From positions 1 to 64,000 of the forward strand of contig NZ_JAPHOT010000002.1 in the NCBI RefSeq assembly GCF_026191115.1: a DNA stretch of 64,000 bases, in the 5' to 3' direction. The position numbers were made by a program, and so were the translations under genes. Shown piece after piece: positions 41,502-53,604 of this stretch (position 1 is the stretch's first letter; every line of letters starts with the position of its first letter). The DNA comes from Legionella sp. PATHC035 (lineage in GTDB: Bacteria > Pseudomonadota > Gammaproteobacteria > Legionellales > Legionellaceae). The notes beneath the pieces were generated by a model. It worked only from the letters and a program-made list of their open reading frames with translations, searched no databases and was not told the DNA's origin.

Positions 41502-44500
41502 ATGGTGAAGGATGTGTTTTATTCCAAAAATAAGCTCAATAAAGCAGGGCAATTGGCGCGAACCTTTATTCAATCCAAGCTGACTCTGTTACTGATTGTT
41601 GGTATTCTGTTGTTTGGCGTACTTGCCCTAGAACGCACCCCGCGAAGCTATAATCCTGAAATTATTGTTCCAGCAGTAACTATTTCTGTGAGTCGCCCTG
41701 GTAGTGATAGCCAAGAAATGCTACATCAAATTGTTCGCCCACTAGAAGGGTTGATGGCCTCTATTTCAGGCGTTGAGCATACTTACGGGATGGCCATTGA
41801 TGATAGTGCTATGGTTACGGTTCGCTTTAAAGTGAATGAAAATGAAGAGGCGAGCTTGGTTAAGGTCTATAACCAAATCAACAGCAACATGGATAAAATG
41901 CCCCCGGGTACTTTAATGCCTTTAATCCGCTCTATCAGTTTGTACGATGTTCCACTAGTGACACTGACATTACATGCTAAAGGCGCAAATCCAGTTGACT
42001 TACGCACGCTTGCCGATAAAGTCTTGGAGGAATTGCGCACCGTACCCCAAGTTGGGAAAAGTTGGGTAATGGGTGCATCACCTCAGGCTATTCGTGTCTG
42101 GCTGAACCCAAAGCACATGGCAGAGCACGCCATTTCAATTGCCAACATTCAACAAGCCTTCTCTGTTAATAACATCAGTCTTGACGCAGGAACATTAGAG
42201 CATGAATTAAGTGAAACATCTCTTCGCATCGAGGGCTCACTCATTTCCAATCAAGACTTAGCCAACATTATTATTGGAACTGATGGGGCCAAACCTATTT
42301 TATTAAAAGATATTGCGACTATTGAAAAGGGGCCTCAAGATGAAACTATTGCGTCCTATTTTGCCTATGGAGCACACGGCCCATTGAAGAATGCAGATAT
42401 AGAACCTGCAGTAACCATTGCTCTTGCACGTCAAAAAGGAAGCAATGGTGTTGATGTAGCAAAAGCACTTTTGAATAAACTTGAGCAATTACAAAACAGT
42501 CAGCTCATTCCAAAAAATATAGATGTCTCAATCACTCGCAATTATGGAGATGAAGCTAATGATGCAGTGAATACTTTGGTCGAGCACTTAGGGATTGCGA
42601 TTCTAAGTGTCGTGGTATTGCTGATGGTGTTTTTAGGATGGCGCGAAGCATCAGTGGTTGTTTTTTCTATTCCCTTAATTTTGTGCCTAGTACTTGGTAT
42701 TGGCTGGCTATCAGGCCAGACTATCAATCGAATTACTTTGTTTGCGCTCATTCTTTCATTAGGCCTCTTAGTAGACGATAGCATTGTGGTGATTGAAAAC
42801 ATTCACCGCCATATTATTAAGGGAGTGCAAAAAAACTTTACCCGTTTAGTTATTTATGCAGCCAATGAAATTGGTAAGCCAACGATTATTGCTACCTTTA
42901 CAGTGATGCTGGCGCTACTGCCTATGGATTTTGTAGGTGGAATGATGGGGCCGTTTATGGCGCCTATACCTTTTAATGCGCCATTGGCAATGATTGTATC
43001 CCTCTTTATTGCCTATAGCGTGGTTCCTTATCTTGCTTATCGTTGGTTAAGAACTAAAGCTAAAAAACAAATGAATGAGCATCATCAAAGCCATAGCACC
43101 TGGTTGCAGCGAGCGTACCTTGTATTATTCAAAGGATTACTTTACTCATCGAAAAAACGACATCTCTTTTATTTGATTATTGTACTATTGCTCTTCGCGG
43201 TATTACTCCAACCTGCCTGGCAATTTATTCGCCCTGCAGGCCCTAATGGCCCATTAAGCCCGTTAGGAGTTGAAATTAAAATGCTACCCGATGACAACGT
43301 GAATACCTTTTTAGTGTCCGTTGATGCAGGCGCTAACGCAACGTTAACGAAAACAAACGAGTTACTTCGCGAACTTAGTGCAACCATCCAAAAAAATCCT
43401 TACGTCACAGACTTGGAGCTGTACTTAGGAGAATCAGCCCCAGAAGATTTTGCCGCTCTGGTGCGTGGAGATAATCTATTAAGAGGCAGTCAATACGGGC
43501 AAATACGCGTGAATTTGGTGAACAAACATCATCGAGCTATTGGCTCACACCAAATTGCAACACAGGTTTACCAGGGACTTGTGCATTTGCAAAAACAACA
43601 TCCCCAAAGCCATATCAAGCTTTTTGAAAGCCCTCCTGGGCCGCCTGTTCGCTCACAAATGGAGGCAGGTCTCTACGGGCCTAATTACAATGAATTGAGG
43701 TCTGTCGCTAATAAGATAACCTCTGAAGTGTATCCCAAAATATACGGCATGATAAATATTGATAACTCAGTGACTCAAGACACCAATCAATACCGCATTG
43801 AAATCAATCATAATGCAGTCATGCTGGCAGGCTTAGCCCCAAAAACGGTAGCGCAGGAGGTAAGCGCTTTGTTCAAGGGTATTTCCATCGGAAATGCACA
43901 TGAACCCAATGCCAGACAGCCCGAGCACATCATCTTACGTCTTCCGCAAAAGGCACGTGAAGTTGCTCAAGTACTTAATCAGCTGTGTTTAAAAAATCAG
44001 CAACAACAACTAATCCCTCTGGCAAAAATTGCAACCTTACATGAAGATAAAGAGGAAAAACCCATCTTCACTAAAGATCAAACACCCGTTGTTTATGTAA
44101 CCGGTGAAGTGTTGGGCACGAGCCCTGCTTATGCGGTCACTTCTGCAACAAATATGCTCAAGAAGCCCCCTTTTTCAATGGGGGTTGAAAATTTAGGATT
44201 TCATGAATCACAGCCTAATCGCTTTGCTAAAAGTCAACTCTTTTGGCTTGGTGAAATGCGCCTGACGTTGGATGTTTTTCGTGATTTAGGCTCAGCCTTT
44301 ATTGTGGCTATAGTCTTGATTTATATTTTACTAACAGCTTTTTACCAGTCGTTTTTTATTCCCCTAATTATTATGGGGGCTATACCGCTAACTGTCATTG
44401 GCGTTTTTCCTGGCCATTGGTTAATGAACCAACCGTTCACTGCCACGTCCATGATAGGGGTAATTGCTTTAGCCGGAATTGTTGTTCGAAATTCGCTATT

Positions 44501-44756
44501 ACTCATCGATTTTATTTTAGAACATCAACATCGAGGTTCCTCTATCGTAGAAGCCGTTATTGAGTCAGGCGTGGAGCGAATTCTACCGATTGTCTTAACA
44601 GCACTTGCTATTATTCTGGGCTCCGCTGTGATGTTATCCGATCCTGTCTTTGGCGGCCTTGCTATTTCTTTGATATTTGGTTCATTTGCTTCAACAGTAC
44701 TTACCTTGTTTTTAATTCCATTGATCTATTTAAGTTGGTGGAAGCGTAACCATTAA
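41502..44756 (+). CDS. RND-family efflux permease
   Basis: About 1084 aa. Two TM domains each with a large periplasmic loop; TM4 motif LILSLGLLVDDSIVVIENIHRHI has the paired Asp of proton relay, as in HAE/ACR pumps and unlike the DGA motif of metal pumps. ATG 41502 is set by AGGAG just upstream; the longer frame starts before the ribosome site. There is no periplasmic adaptor gene between it and the TolC gene. Substrate unknown; sulfur context from the regulator and DUF2892. Confidence 0.85.
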   Translation: MVKDVFYSKNKLNKAGQLARTFIQSKLTLLLIVGILLFGVLALERTPRSYNPEIIVPAVTISVSRPGSDSQEMLHQIVRPLEGLMASISGVEHTYGMAIDDSAMVTVRFKVNENEEASLVKVYNQINSNMDKMPPGTLMPLIRSISLYDVPLVTLTLHAKGANPVDLRTLADKVLEELRTVPQVGKSWVMGASPQAIRVWLNPKHMAEHAISIANIQQAFSVNNISLDAGTLEHELSETSLRIEGSLISNQDLANIIIGTDGAKPILLKDIATIEKGPQDETIASYFAYGAHGPLKNADIEPAVTIALARQKGSNGVDVAKALLNKLEQLQNSQLIPKNIDVSITRNYGDEANDAVNTLVEHLGIAILSVVVLLMVFLGWREASVVVFSIPLILCLVLGIGWLSGQTINRITLFALILSLGLLVDDSIVVIENIHRHIIKGVQKNFTRLVIYAANEIGKPTIIATFTVMLALLPMDFVGGMMGPFMAPIPFNAPLAMIVSLFIAYSVVPYLAYRWLRTKAKKQMNEHHQSHSTWLQRAYLVLFKGLLYSSKKRHLFYLIIVLLLFAVLLQPAWQFIRPAGPNGPLSPLGVEIKMLPDDNVNTFLVSVDAGANATLTKTNELLRELSATIQKNPYVTDLELYLGESAPEDFAALVRGDNLLRGSQYGQIRVNLVNKHHRAIGSHQIATQVYQGLVHLQKQHPQSHIKLFESPPGPPVRSQMEAGLYGPNYNELRSVANKITSEVYPKIYGMINIDNSVTQDTNQYRIEINHNAVMLAGLAPKTVAQEVSALFKGISIGNAHEPNARQPEHIILRLPQKAREVAQVLNQLCLKNQQQQLIPLAKIATLHEDKEEKPIFTKDQTPVVYVTGEVLGTSPAYAVTSATNMLKKPPFSMGVENLGFHESQPNRFAKSQLFWLGEMRLTLDVFRDLGSAFIVAIVLIYILLTAFYQSFFIPLIIMGAIPLTVIGVFPGHWLMNQPFTATSMIGVIALAGIVVRNSLLLIDFILEHQHRGSSIVEAVIESGVERILPIVLTALAIILGSAVMLSDPVFGGLAISLIFGSFASTVLTLFLIPLIYLSWWKRNH

Positions 44757-44774
44757 TTAGTATTAGGAGAATAG

Positions 44775-44975
44775 ATGATGACTATTGAACGTATTATTCG
44801 AATTGTCGCTGGTGCCTTTGTTTTGATATCACTCGCTCTAGGCGTGTCGACCAGCCCAGTATTTATCAACGTTAATTTTTTATGGTTTACGGTATTTGTA
44901 GGAGCTAATCTTTTGCAAAGTGGATTTACAGGATTTTGTCCTCTTGAAATGATTTTAAAGAAGTTTATTGGGTAA
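44775..44975 (+). CDS. DUF2892 (YgaP-like) two-span membrane protein
   Basis: 66 aa with two spans (IIRIVAGAFVLISLALGVS; NFLWFTVFVGANLLQSGFTGFCPLEMILKKFIG). The GFCP.EMIL signature is the membrane part seen fused to rhodanese in YgaP. It lies 19 bp after the RND gene with AGGAG upstream, so it closes the operon and links it to sulfur metabolism by family. Confidence 0.8.
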   Translation: MMTIERIIRIVAGAFVLISLALGVSTSPVFINVNFLWFTVFVGANLLQSGFTGFCPLEMILKKFIG

Positions 44976-45040
44976 GAGCTAGTATTCGGATATAAAAAAT
45001 TAACGAAGTAAAATAAATAGGAACTAGTGTTACGAGTAAT

Positions 45041-45140
45041 TTAACCCATAATGCCACCAGCGACATCGACAATTAAAAAGCCTCCCGTGAGCAAAAGAGC
45101 GAACCAAAGTAACTGCTCTTTTGAGTATTTTTTTAATCAT
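45041..45140 (-). pseudogene. Very small one-span membrane peptide, frameshifted in an A-run
   Basis: ATG 45140 is followed by seven A bases and an incoherent frame. With six A bases it reads MIKKYSKEQLLWFALLLTGG FLIVDVAGGIMG, a clean single-span peptide of 32 aa. AAGGA precedes it. It overlaps a plus-strand terminator-like hairpin, so its coding status is uncertain. Confidence 0.35.
45092..45134 (+). terminator. Intrinsic terminator of the BigR-like RND operon
   Basis: CAAAAGAGC (45092-45100), 14-nt loop, GCTCTTTTG (45115-45123), then AGTA and seven T. It lies about 115 bp after the DUF2892 stop. Confidence 0.5.
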
Positions 45141-45181
45141 GAGGTACATCCTTACTCATTATTGCTCCTCATCACCACCAG

Positions 45182-45355
45182 CTAATTTAATTTAAATGAA
45201 ACACCATGTAAGAAAATTGCGGCAAGAATAAGAAAAGTAATTAAAGCGGTGTAAAAATGAATGGTTTTCTTAGTTTTTCTGAACCAGAAGATAAGACCAA
45301 TCAATACAATAATTGCAATACCTAAAGAACCTAAAAACCATCCATTAGTAAACAT
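45182..45355 (-). CDS. Small two-span membrane protein
   Basis: 57 aa: MFTNGWFLGSLGIAIIVLIG, LIFWFRKTKKTIHFYTALIT, FLILAAIFLHGVSFKLN. AGGAA precedes the ATG. Two membrane helices joined by a basic loop. No family recognised. It is in line with the lipoprotein gene 13 bp upstream. Confidence 0.55.
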   Translation of the reverse strand: MFTNGWFLGSLGIAIIVLIGLIFWFRKTKKTIHFYTALITFLILAAIFLHGVSFKLN

Positions 45356-45368
45356 TATGTTTTCCTAT

Positions 45369-45533
45369 TTAGTCGTTCTTAGGTTGGTGGTTATGACCTC
45401 CATCACCACCAAATCCTCCCTCATAGCCAACCTCAGGATGAGCTGGAGCAGGTGTTGTTTTAGGAGTGCAGGCAGTTAAGCCCAGACCCAATAAACCGAT
45501 CAATACAATTATTTTAAATCCATTAATATTCAT
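45369..45533 (-). CDS. Small Gly/His-rich lipoprotein
   Basis: 54 aa: MNINGFKIIVLIGLLGLGLTAC then TPKTTPAPAHPEVGYEGGFG and GDGGHNHQPKND. LTAC is a clear lipobox and AAGGAG precedes the ATG by five bases. The GG/HNH tail might bind metal. It resembles in design, not sequence, the His-rich lipoprotein at 55804-55977. Confidence 0.6.
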   Translation of the reverse strand: MNINGFKIIVLIGLLGLGLTACTPKTTPAPAHPEVGYEGGFGGDGGHNHQPKND

Positions 45534-45657
45534 TATTTCTCCTTAACAGCCAATCAAAATAACATGAAACTACTTACATCGTAATATACTCAATAACATA
45601 AGATAAATGCATCTTATCTTCTCCAATTTTACGTTTACACGCCACCTTTAAAAAAAT

Positions 45658-46050
45658 TCATTTTTTAATATTCTTTACAAAATCAAGCAACTGTACTGCA
45701 TCCTTCTTGGATATAGGTTTTTTAAAATAAGTAGCGCTATCGTGCAGGTTTTCCTGATTAGGGTTGGAAGTTAAAATGATCATAGGCGTATGGTTGTTTA
45801 ATACTGAATTTTTTTGTATCTGGTCAATCAGCTCATGGCAATTTAAATTTTTATCCACTAAAATAAAATCATAAACTCTCATGAAAGCCAACTCTCTTGC
45901 CGAGTCATCATCTCCTGCCATATCCACCAAATGCTTCAACTCTAATAAATGCATACGAATGAGAATACGAATTCCTAATGAGGATTCCACCACTAAAAAA
46001 CGCAATGGATGAGCGCTGCATTGTTCATTTTCAACCCAATCATTCATCAT
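45658..46050 (-). CDS. Receiver-domain (CheY-like) protein, degenerate
   Basis: About 130 aa. Single receiver fold: FLVVESSLGIRILIRMHLLE, DFILVDKNLN (phospho-Asp), TPMIILTS and FKKPISKKDAV (Lys). The acidic pair at the first strand is VES instead of V-D/E-D, so Mg binding may be impaired. No output domain. Start ATG 46050 or 46047 with AGAGG upstream. It sits 37 bp after the P-type ATPase in the same direction. Confidence 0.7.
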   Translation of the reverse strand: MMNDWVENEQCSAHPLRFLVVESSLGIRILIRMHLLELKHLVDMAGDDDSARELAFMRVYDFILVDKNLNCHELIDQIQKNSVLNNHTPMIILTSNPNQENLHDSATYFKKPISKKDAVQLLDFVKNIKK

Positions 46051-46086
46051 GCAACCTCTTTCGTGACAAACCCGCAAAGACTCTCA

Positions 46087-48243
46087 TTATCCATTCATTT
46101 CCTGATATTCAGAATGCCCTTTATGGGAATTAAGTAAGCGCAGACCATTCGCAACAACAATTAGACTCGCACCCATATCAGCAAATACCGCCATCCATAG
46201 CGTTGCGAATCCTCCCAAGGCCAGAATAAAAAACACCCCTTTGATGGCAAGGGACAAAGTAATATTTTGGCGAAGAATACGCGCCGTTTTTCGGCTTAAA
46301 TCAATGTATAAAGGCAGCATGGCTAAATTATCATTCATTAATGCAACATCTGCCGTTTCTAAAGCGGTATCAGTACCTTTCCCCATTGCAAAACTAATCG
46401 TAGCCTTAGCCAAGGCTGGAGCGTCATTGATTCCATCCCCCACCATTCCTACCGTTTTATACTGTTCCAAAAGGTGATTAATTGCTTGTAATTTTTCAGT
46501 AGGCAAGACATTCGCCTGCACTTCATCAATCCCCACCACTTTGGCAATGGCTTTAGCTGTTAAGGCATTATCACCCGTTAACATCGCTGTTTTAAGTCCT
46601 TGTTGATGCAAGGTGTCAATTGCCCATTTGCTTGTAGAGCGCAAAGTATCAGCCACCGCAAAAACCGCCAAAACTACCGCTGAATTACTCAAAATGACTG
46701 TTGTTTTTCCTTCCTCTTCCAAACGCTTAAGTTCCTGCTCTACAGCAAGAGAGCACACCTTATTATCTTCTGCCAGTTGATGATTTCCAACGTAATACAG
46801 TTCTTGACTAATAATGCCTTGCACCCCGCGGCCAGGAAGTGCTGAAAATTGCTCTACCTCAAATAAAGACCCATTAGGTTGGCTTTGCTTCCAATACTCA
46901 ACCAAAGCATGAGCCACTGGATGTTCCGAATGACTATCAAGGCTTGCAGCCAGCACTAACAAGTATTCTTTTGGTTGGATTTTATCGTAAACGATAAAAT
47001 CAGTCACCACAGGCTTCCCCTCAGTTAAGGTGCCTGTTTTATCCAGGGCAATTAATTTGAGCTGGTGCCCCAGTTCTAAATAGCTGCCGCCTTTGATAAG
47101 AAGACCATGTTGTGCTGCTGAAGCCAATCCGCTGACTACCGTTACCGGTGTAGAGATGACCAAAGCACAAGGGCAAGCAATAACCAATAACGTTAAGGCC
47201 TTATAAATCCAATCATAAAAAGGATAACCAAACACCAACGGGGGAATAAGTGCAATAACCAGTGCAATCAAGACCATAATTGGGGTGTAGTATTTGGCAA
47301 ACTCATCGACAAAGCGTTGCGTTGGTGCCCGCTCACTTTGTGCCTGCTCAATGGCTTTACCAATTTTAGCAAGCAACGTATCACCCGAAGCCTTAGTGAC
47401 TTTAACTTCAAAGGCACCGTGCTCATTTAAGGTTCCGGCAAACACGTCATCACCTACTTGCTTGCTCACCGGCATGGATTCCCCTGTAATCGGGGCTTGA
47501 TTGACCGTACTTTGTCCCGATATCAACACCCCATCCAGTGGGATGCGCTCACCGGGTTTTACTTTAAATACCGCACCGACCGCTACATCTTCTACAGGCA
47601 AAGTCTGCCATTGACCATTATCCATTTTAATCCGAGCCACCTCTGGTGCAATTTGCATGAGACTGCGAATGGCAAGGCGGGCTTTATCTAATGAATAACG
47701 TTCGATTCGCTCAGCAAGAGCAAATAAAACGGTGACCATCGCAGCTTCCGGCCAGGCACCTATAATCATAGCCCCGGTGATTGCAATTAACATCAGGCTA
47801 TTAATATTCATGGCCTTAGTACGAAGCGCGATTAAACCCTTCTTAAAAGTAGAAGGGCCACTTAAGATAATGGCAAGCACCGCAGGCAAAATGACCCAGA
47901 TTGATTGCTCTTTGGCAATGAAATAAGCAGTTAACTCAGAGCAAAGCGCTAAAAGACCTGCCAAAGCAAGCAATGGCCATGACGAATCAACTTGCTTCTT
48001 CTCTTCTTTTGCAGAGGAGGTACTGCCTTGAACCCGAACACTCATGCCTAACGCTTCAATTTGTTTTTGCAACACATCAATAGCTGGAAGACGATGGTGC
48101 ACGGTCACTTCCTCAGCAATGAAATTAAAATCCATCTGCGCCACTTCAGGAATCACTTTTAATTGCCGCCTGATTAATTGCTCTTCAGCCGGGCAATCAA
48201 GGCCTGCAACAAAAAAAGTGGTTAAGGTTAGAGGCTTTGTCAT
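46087..48243 (-). CDS. cadA: Zn/Cd/Co-type P1B ATPase (CadA/ZntA-like)
   Basis: About 718 aa. ATP-driven export of divalent metals across the inner membrane. N-terminal HMA-like domain has GLDCPAEE with a single Cys (C17) instead of CxxC. Core motifs: TGESMPV, IACPCALVIS (CPC), DKTGTLTEGKP, SEHPVAHALV, GDGINDAPALAK, and LAIKGVFF...ADMGASLIVVANGLRLL with the P1B-2 Lys and Asp. These point to Zn/Cd/Pb, not Cu. ATG 48243 overlaps the stop of the zinc-ribbon gene (ATGA); the longer frame is antisense to that start. Confidence 0.92.
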   Translation of the reverse strand: MTKPLTLTTFFVAGLDCPAEEQLIRRQLKVIPEVAQMDFNFIAEEVTVHHRLPAIDVLQKQIEALGMSVRVQGSTSSAKEEKKQVDSSWPLLALAGLLALCSELTAYFIAKEQSIWVILPAVLAIILSGPSTFKKGLIALRTKAMNINSLMLIAITGAMIIGAWPEAAMVTVLFALAERIERYSLDKARLAIRSLMQIAPEVARIKMDNGQWQTLPVEDVAVGAVFKVKPGERIPLDGVLISGQSTVNQAPITGESMPVSKQVGDDVFAGTLNEHGAFEVKVTKASGDTLLAKIGKAIEQAQSERAPTQRFVDEFAKYYTPIMVLIALVIALIPPLVFGYPFYDWIYKALTLLVIACPCALVISTPVTVVSGLASAAQHGLLIKGGSYLELGHQLKLIALDKTGTLTEGKPVVTDFIVYDKIQPKEYLLVLAASLDSHSEHPVAHALVEYWKQSQPNGSLFEVEQFSALPGRGVQGIISQELYYVGNHQLAEDNKVCSLAVEQELKRLEEEGKTTVILSNSAVVLAVFAVADTLRSTSKWAIDTLHQQGLKTAMLTGDNALTAKAIAKVVGIDEVQANVLPTEKLQAINHLLEQYKTVGMVGDGINDAPALAKATISFAMGKGTDTALETADVALMNDNLAMLPLYIDLSRKTARILRQNITLSLAIKGVFFILALGGFATLWMAVFADMGASLIVVANGLRLLNSHKGHSEYQEMNG

Positions 48244-48509
48244 AATGAGCCCCCACATTGGCCGCAAAAATTTGCCCCTGCAGCAATAGTGGCGCCACAA
48301 CTGCATTGAGTATTCTCAAGACCACTGCCACATTGACTACAAAATCGTGATCCAGGAGCTAGAGAGCTCTTACAGCGCGGGCAACTCAATCCTCTTGGCT
48401 CAGGATTGGTTGAGTAATTATTCTGTTGGCTTATTTGGCCATGATGAGAGCGTCGGTATCCGCCATGATGGCCGCCAAGACTTCCAAGCATTCGTTTTAG
48501 AAAACTCAT
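48240..48509 (-). CDS. His-rich double zinc-ribbon protein
   Basis: 89 aa. N-terminal MSFLKRMLGSLGGHHGGYRR and HHG cluster, then two zinc ribbons: CPRC...CSQC and CSCG...CGQC. Encoded between the ArsR repressor and the ATPase with overlaps on both sides, which suggests a metal-binding accessory or chaperone for the pump (inference). Confidence 0.75.
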   Translation of the reverse strand: MSFLKRMLGSLGGHHGGYRRSHHGQISQQNNYSTNPEPRGLSCPRCKSSLAPGSRFCSQCGSGLENTQCSCGATIAAGANFCGQCGGSL

Positions 48510-48510
48510 G

Positions 48511-48807
48511 TTAATTCTCCGTCTCTTCAGTAAAGTGTTTGAGCATGTCCTCTAAAATACAACGCACATGCGCATCATAAATAGTGTAATAAATATGCTT
48601 TCCCTCTCTATTTGCTAGAAGAAGGCGTGCAGAACGTAACAGACTTAAATGATGGCTCGCCAATGGCACCGAAAGTTGCAGTTGTTCCGCCAGCTCTGAA
48701 ACTGATTTTGGACCATGCAAACACTCGATAAGAAGCTTTAAACGATTAGGCTCACCCATCAAATGCAAGATATCGCTTAAAGTGATGATTTGGTCTTGAG
48801 TTAGCAT
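48511..48807 (-). CDS. ArsR/SmtB-family Zn-type repressor
   Basis: 98 aa winged helix. The alpha-5 metal site of CzrA (D-x-H, 11 on H, 3 on H) is matched by D78, H80, H91 and E94 in YDAHVRCILEDMLKHFTEE; no Cys is present in alpha-3. So it should sense Zn or Co. It leads the repressor-zinc ribbon-ATPase operon and a perfect 20-bp palindrome lies just upstream. Confidence 0.85.
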   Translation of the reverse strand: MLTQDQIITLSDILHLMGEPNRLKLLIECLHGPKSVSELAEQLQLSVPLASHHLSLLRSARLLLANREGKHIYYTIYDAHVRCILEDMLKHFTEETEN

Positions 48808-48819
48808 AGTTTATTAAAC

Positions 48820-48839
48820 AGTTAAATAAGTATTTAACT
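48820..48839. promoter_or_regulatory. Operator of the Zn-type ArsR repressor
   Basis: AGTTAAATA-AG-TATTTAACT, nine-base perfect arms with a 2-bp centre, 13 bp upstream of the repressor ATG. Same design as the CzrA/SmtB imperfect 12-2-12 operators. Confidence 0.75.
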
Positions 48840-48941
48840 TTAAGTGTAGCTCATTCACAGCGGTTGTCAAAAACACTATCCGTTGTCCTTTGCTCAAAAG
48901 AGCTATAATTAAATGAATCTATTTTTGTATAAGGAAGAAGA

Positions 48942-49148
48942 ATGACGACCCTTCTTTCAAATCACAGTCTTCTGATCATCTTAGGATTTGCTTTTTTTAT
49001 GGGAATAATTTTAATTATTCTGGCAAAAGGGAGTTCCGGCCATAAAATGAAATTTATAACTCACTTGGGATTTTATCTTTCTCTTGCTGCCGCACTTATC
49101 TTTGCTATAGTGCTTTTTATAGATGTCTTTCCACTTATTTTAAAATGA
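48942..49148 (+). CDS. Small two-span membrane protein
   Basis: 68 aa: HSLLIILGFAFFMGIILIIL and FYLSLAAALIFAIVLFIDVFPLIL joined by a Lys/His loop. AAGGAAGAAGA precedes the ATG. Divergent from the repressor operon and convergent with czcA, so it might be regulated by the operator between 48808 and 48941. No family recognised. Confidence 0.6.
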   Translation: MTTLLSNHSLLIILGFAFFMGIILIILAKGSSGHKMKFITHLGFYLSLAAALIFAIVLFIDVFPLILK

Positions 49149-49182
49149 CAATCACCAATATGTTACAATTCCATCAAAGGAA

Positions 49183-52344
<3,162 letters not shown>

Positions 52345-53604
52345 TTAGTGCTCGTGGCTTGCGCCATCCTTTCCTAACTCTGCTTTCATAAAAAAGCTAT
52401 TATTGCTGACATAGCGCTGGCCTGCATCAAGCCCCGAAACCACTTCGACCCATTCATCATCCCTTTGGCCTAAAATAACAGGCGTTGCCTCAAAATAATC
52501 TCCTTGCTGGATAAAAATTACTTCTTTCTCATCCATGCGCTGAATAGCCGACAAAAGTATGGCAACTGGAACCGTTTTTTCTTTAATGGTAATTGCGGCA
52601 TTAATGTACATCCCAGGCAACCAAACACGAGGCTCATTAGAAAGAACTGCTCGTGCGAGCGTTGTTTGACTGTCTTCAATGCCTAAGGGCGCAATGTAGG
52701 AGATGGTGCTGATGGATTTTGGTGTTCCTTCATCTCCAGTTACCACCACACTCATTCCTTGTTTTACTAAAGGCACCTCTTTACGATATAAGGTAAAATC
52801 AGCCCACACAGTAGCCAAATTAGCCACTTCATAAATAGGTTTGGTGCTTTGCGCAAGCTCCCCATTGGTTGCGTATTTTTGCACGATGGTTCCGCTCATG
52901 GGTGCATTAATTGTATAATTTTGTAAACTTTCGTTACTCTCAATCGTAACTAATACCTCCCCTTTGGTGACTTCATCGCCTAAATTCTTAGTCATTGATT
53001 TAATAATGCCTGAATAGCGTGCATAGATGGGAGCTAAGGTGTCTCGATTGGGAGCAATTTTACCTACGACTTTAAGTTGAGTTTTAATTGTTTGGCTTTG
53101 TGCCTTAGCCGTTTGAATGTCTGCCGCTTTTAGAATGGCTGGCACCATTTTAATGCGGCCTTCATAAGTCGCATAATGCCAGGTATAGCGTTTATCCTGA
53201 AGCTCTAATTGAATGCTCACATCAAAAGAATGAGGCTCTTCAATCACCTCAACGCTTTGTAAAAAATTCTCGACAGGAGTGAACGCAATTGCTTCTTTTT
53301 TATCACCAAATCGCTTTAACTGAACGGTCAATTGCGCTTTCCCAGGCGCGATAGGCTCACCATTCTTATACAAATAAGCGCGAAAATGCGGTGGCATGCC
53401 CCGTTCAAAAATTAAAAACTCAAGGGCTATATCTTCATCCTTAAACAAACGCCCACCTTGCGGACCCTTTTCCATGGTTTCTTGATGATTTTTTTCTTCA
53501 TCGCCATGGGATTCTTCATTTGTTGCCCATAACGAAAAGGAACTCAACCCCAATAACAGAATTATAAAGGGCATGCAGGATAGGAATGGCTTTAAAACTC
53601 TCAT
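52345..53604 (-). CDS. czcB: CzcB-type periplasmic adaptor
   Basis: 419 aa. Signal peptide to about residue 29; His/Glu-rich start (ESHGDEEKNHQETMEKGPQGG); adaptor body with lipoyl halves and beta barrel; C-terminal GASHEH. The His-rich start may bind metal, as in CzcB. Membrane fusion subunit between CzcA and CzcC. ATG overlaps the czcC stop by 4 bp. Confidence 0.9.
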   Translation of the reverse strand: MRVLKPFLSCMPFIILLLGLSSFSLWATNEESHGDEEKNHQETMEKGPQGGRLFKDEDIALEFLIFERGMPPHFRAYLYKNGEPIAPGKAQLTVQLKRFGDKKEAIAFTPVENFLQSVEVIEEPHSFDVSIQLELQDKRYTWHYATYEGRIKMVPAILKAADIQTAKAQSQTIKTQLKVVGKIAPNRDTLAPIYARYSGIIKSMTKNLGDEVTKGEVLVTIESNESLQNYTINAPMSGTIVQKYATNGELAQSTKPIYEVANLATVWADFTLYRKEVPLVKQGMSVVVTGDEGTPKSISTISYIAPLGIEDSQTTLARAVLSNEPRVWLPGMYINAAITIKEKTVPVAILLSAIQRMDEKEVIFIQQGDYFEATPVILGQRDDEWVEVVSGLDAGQRYVSNNSFFMKAELGKDGASHEH

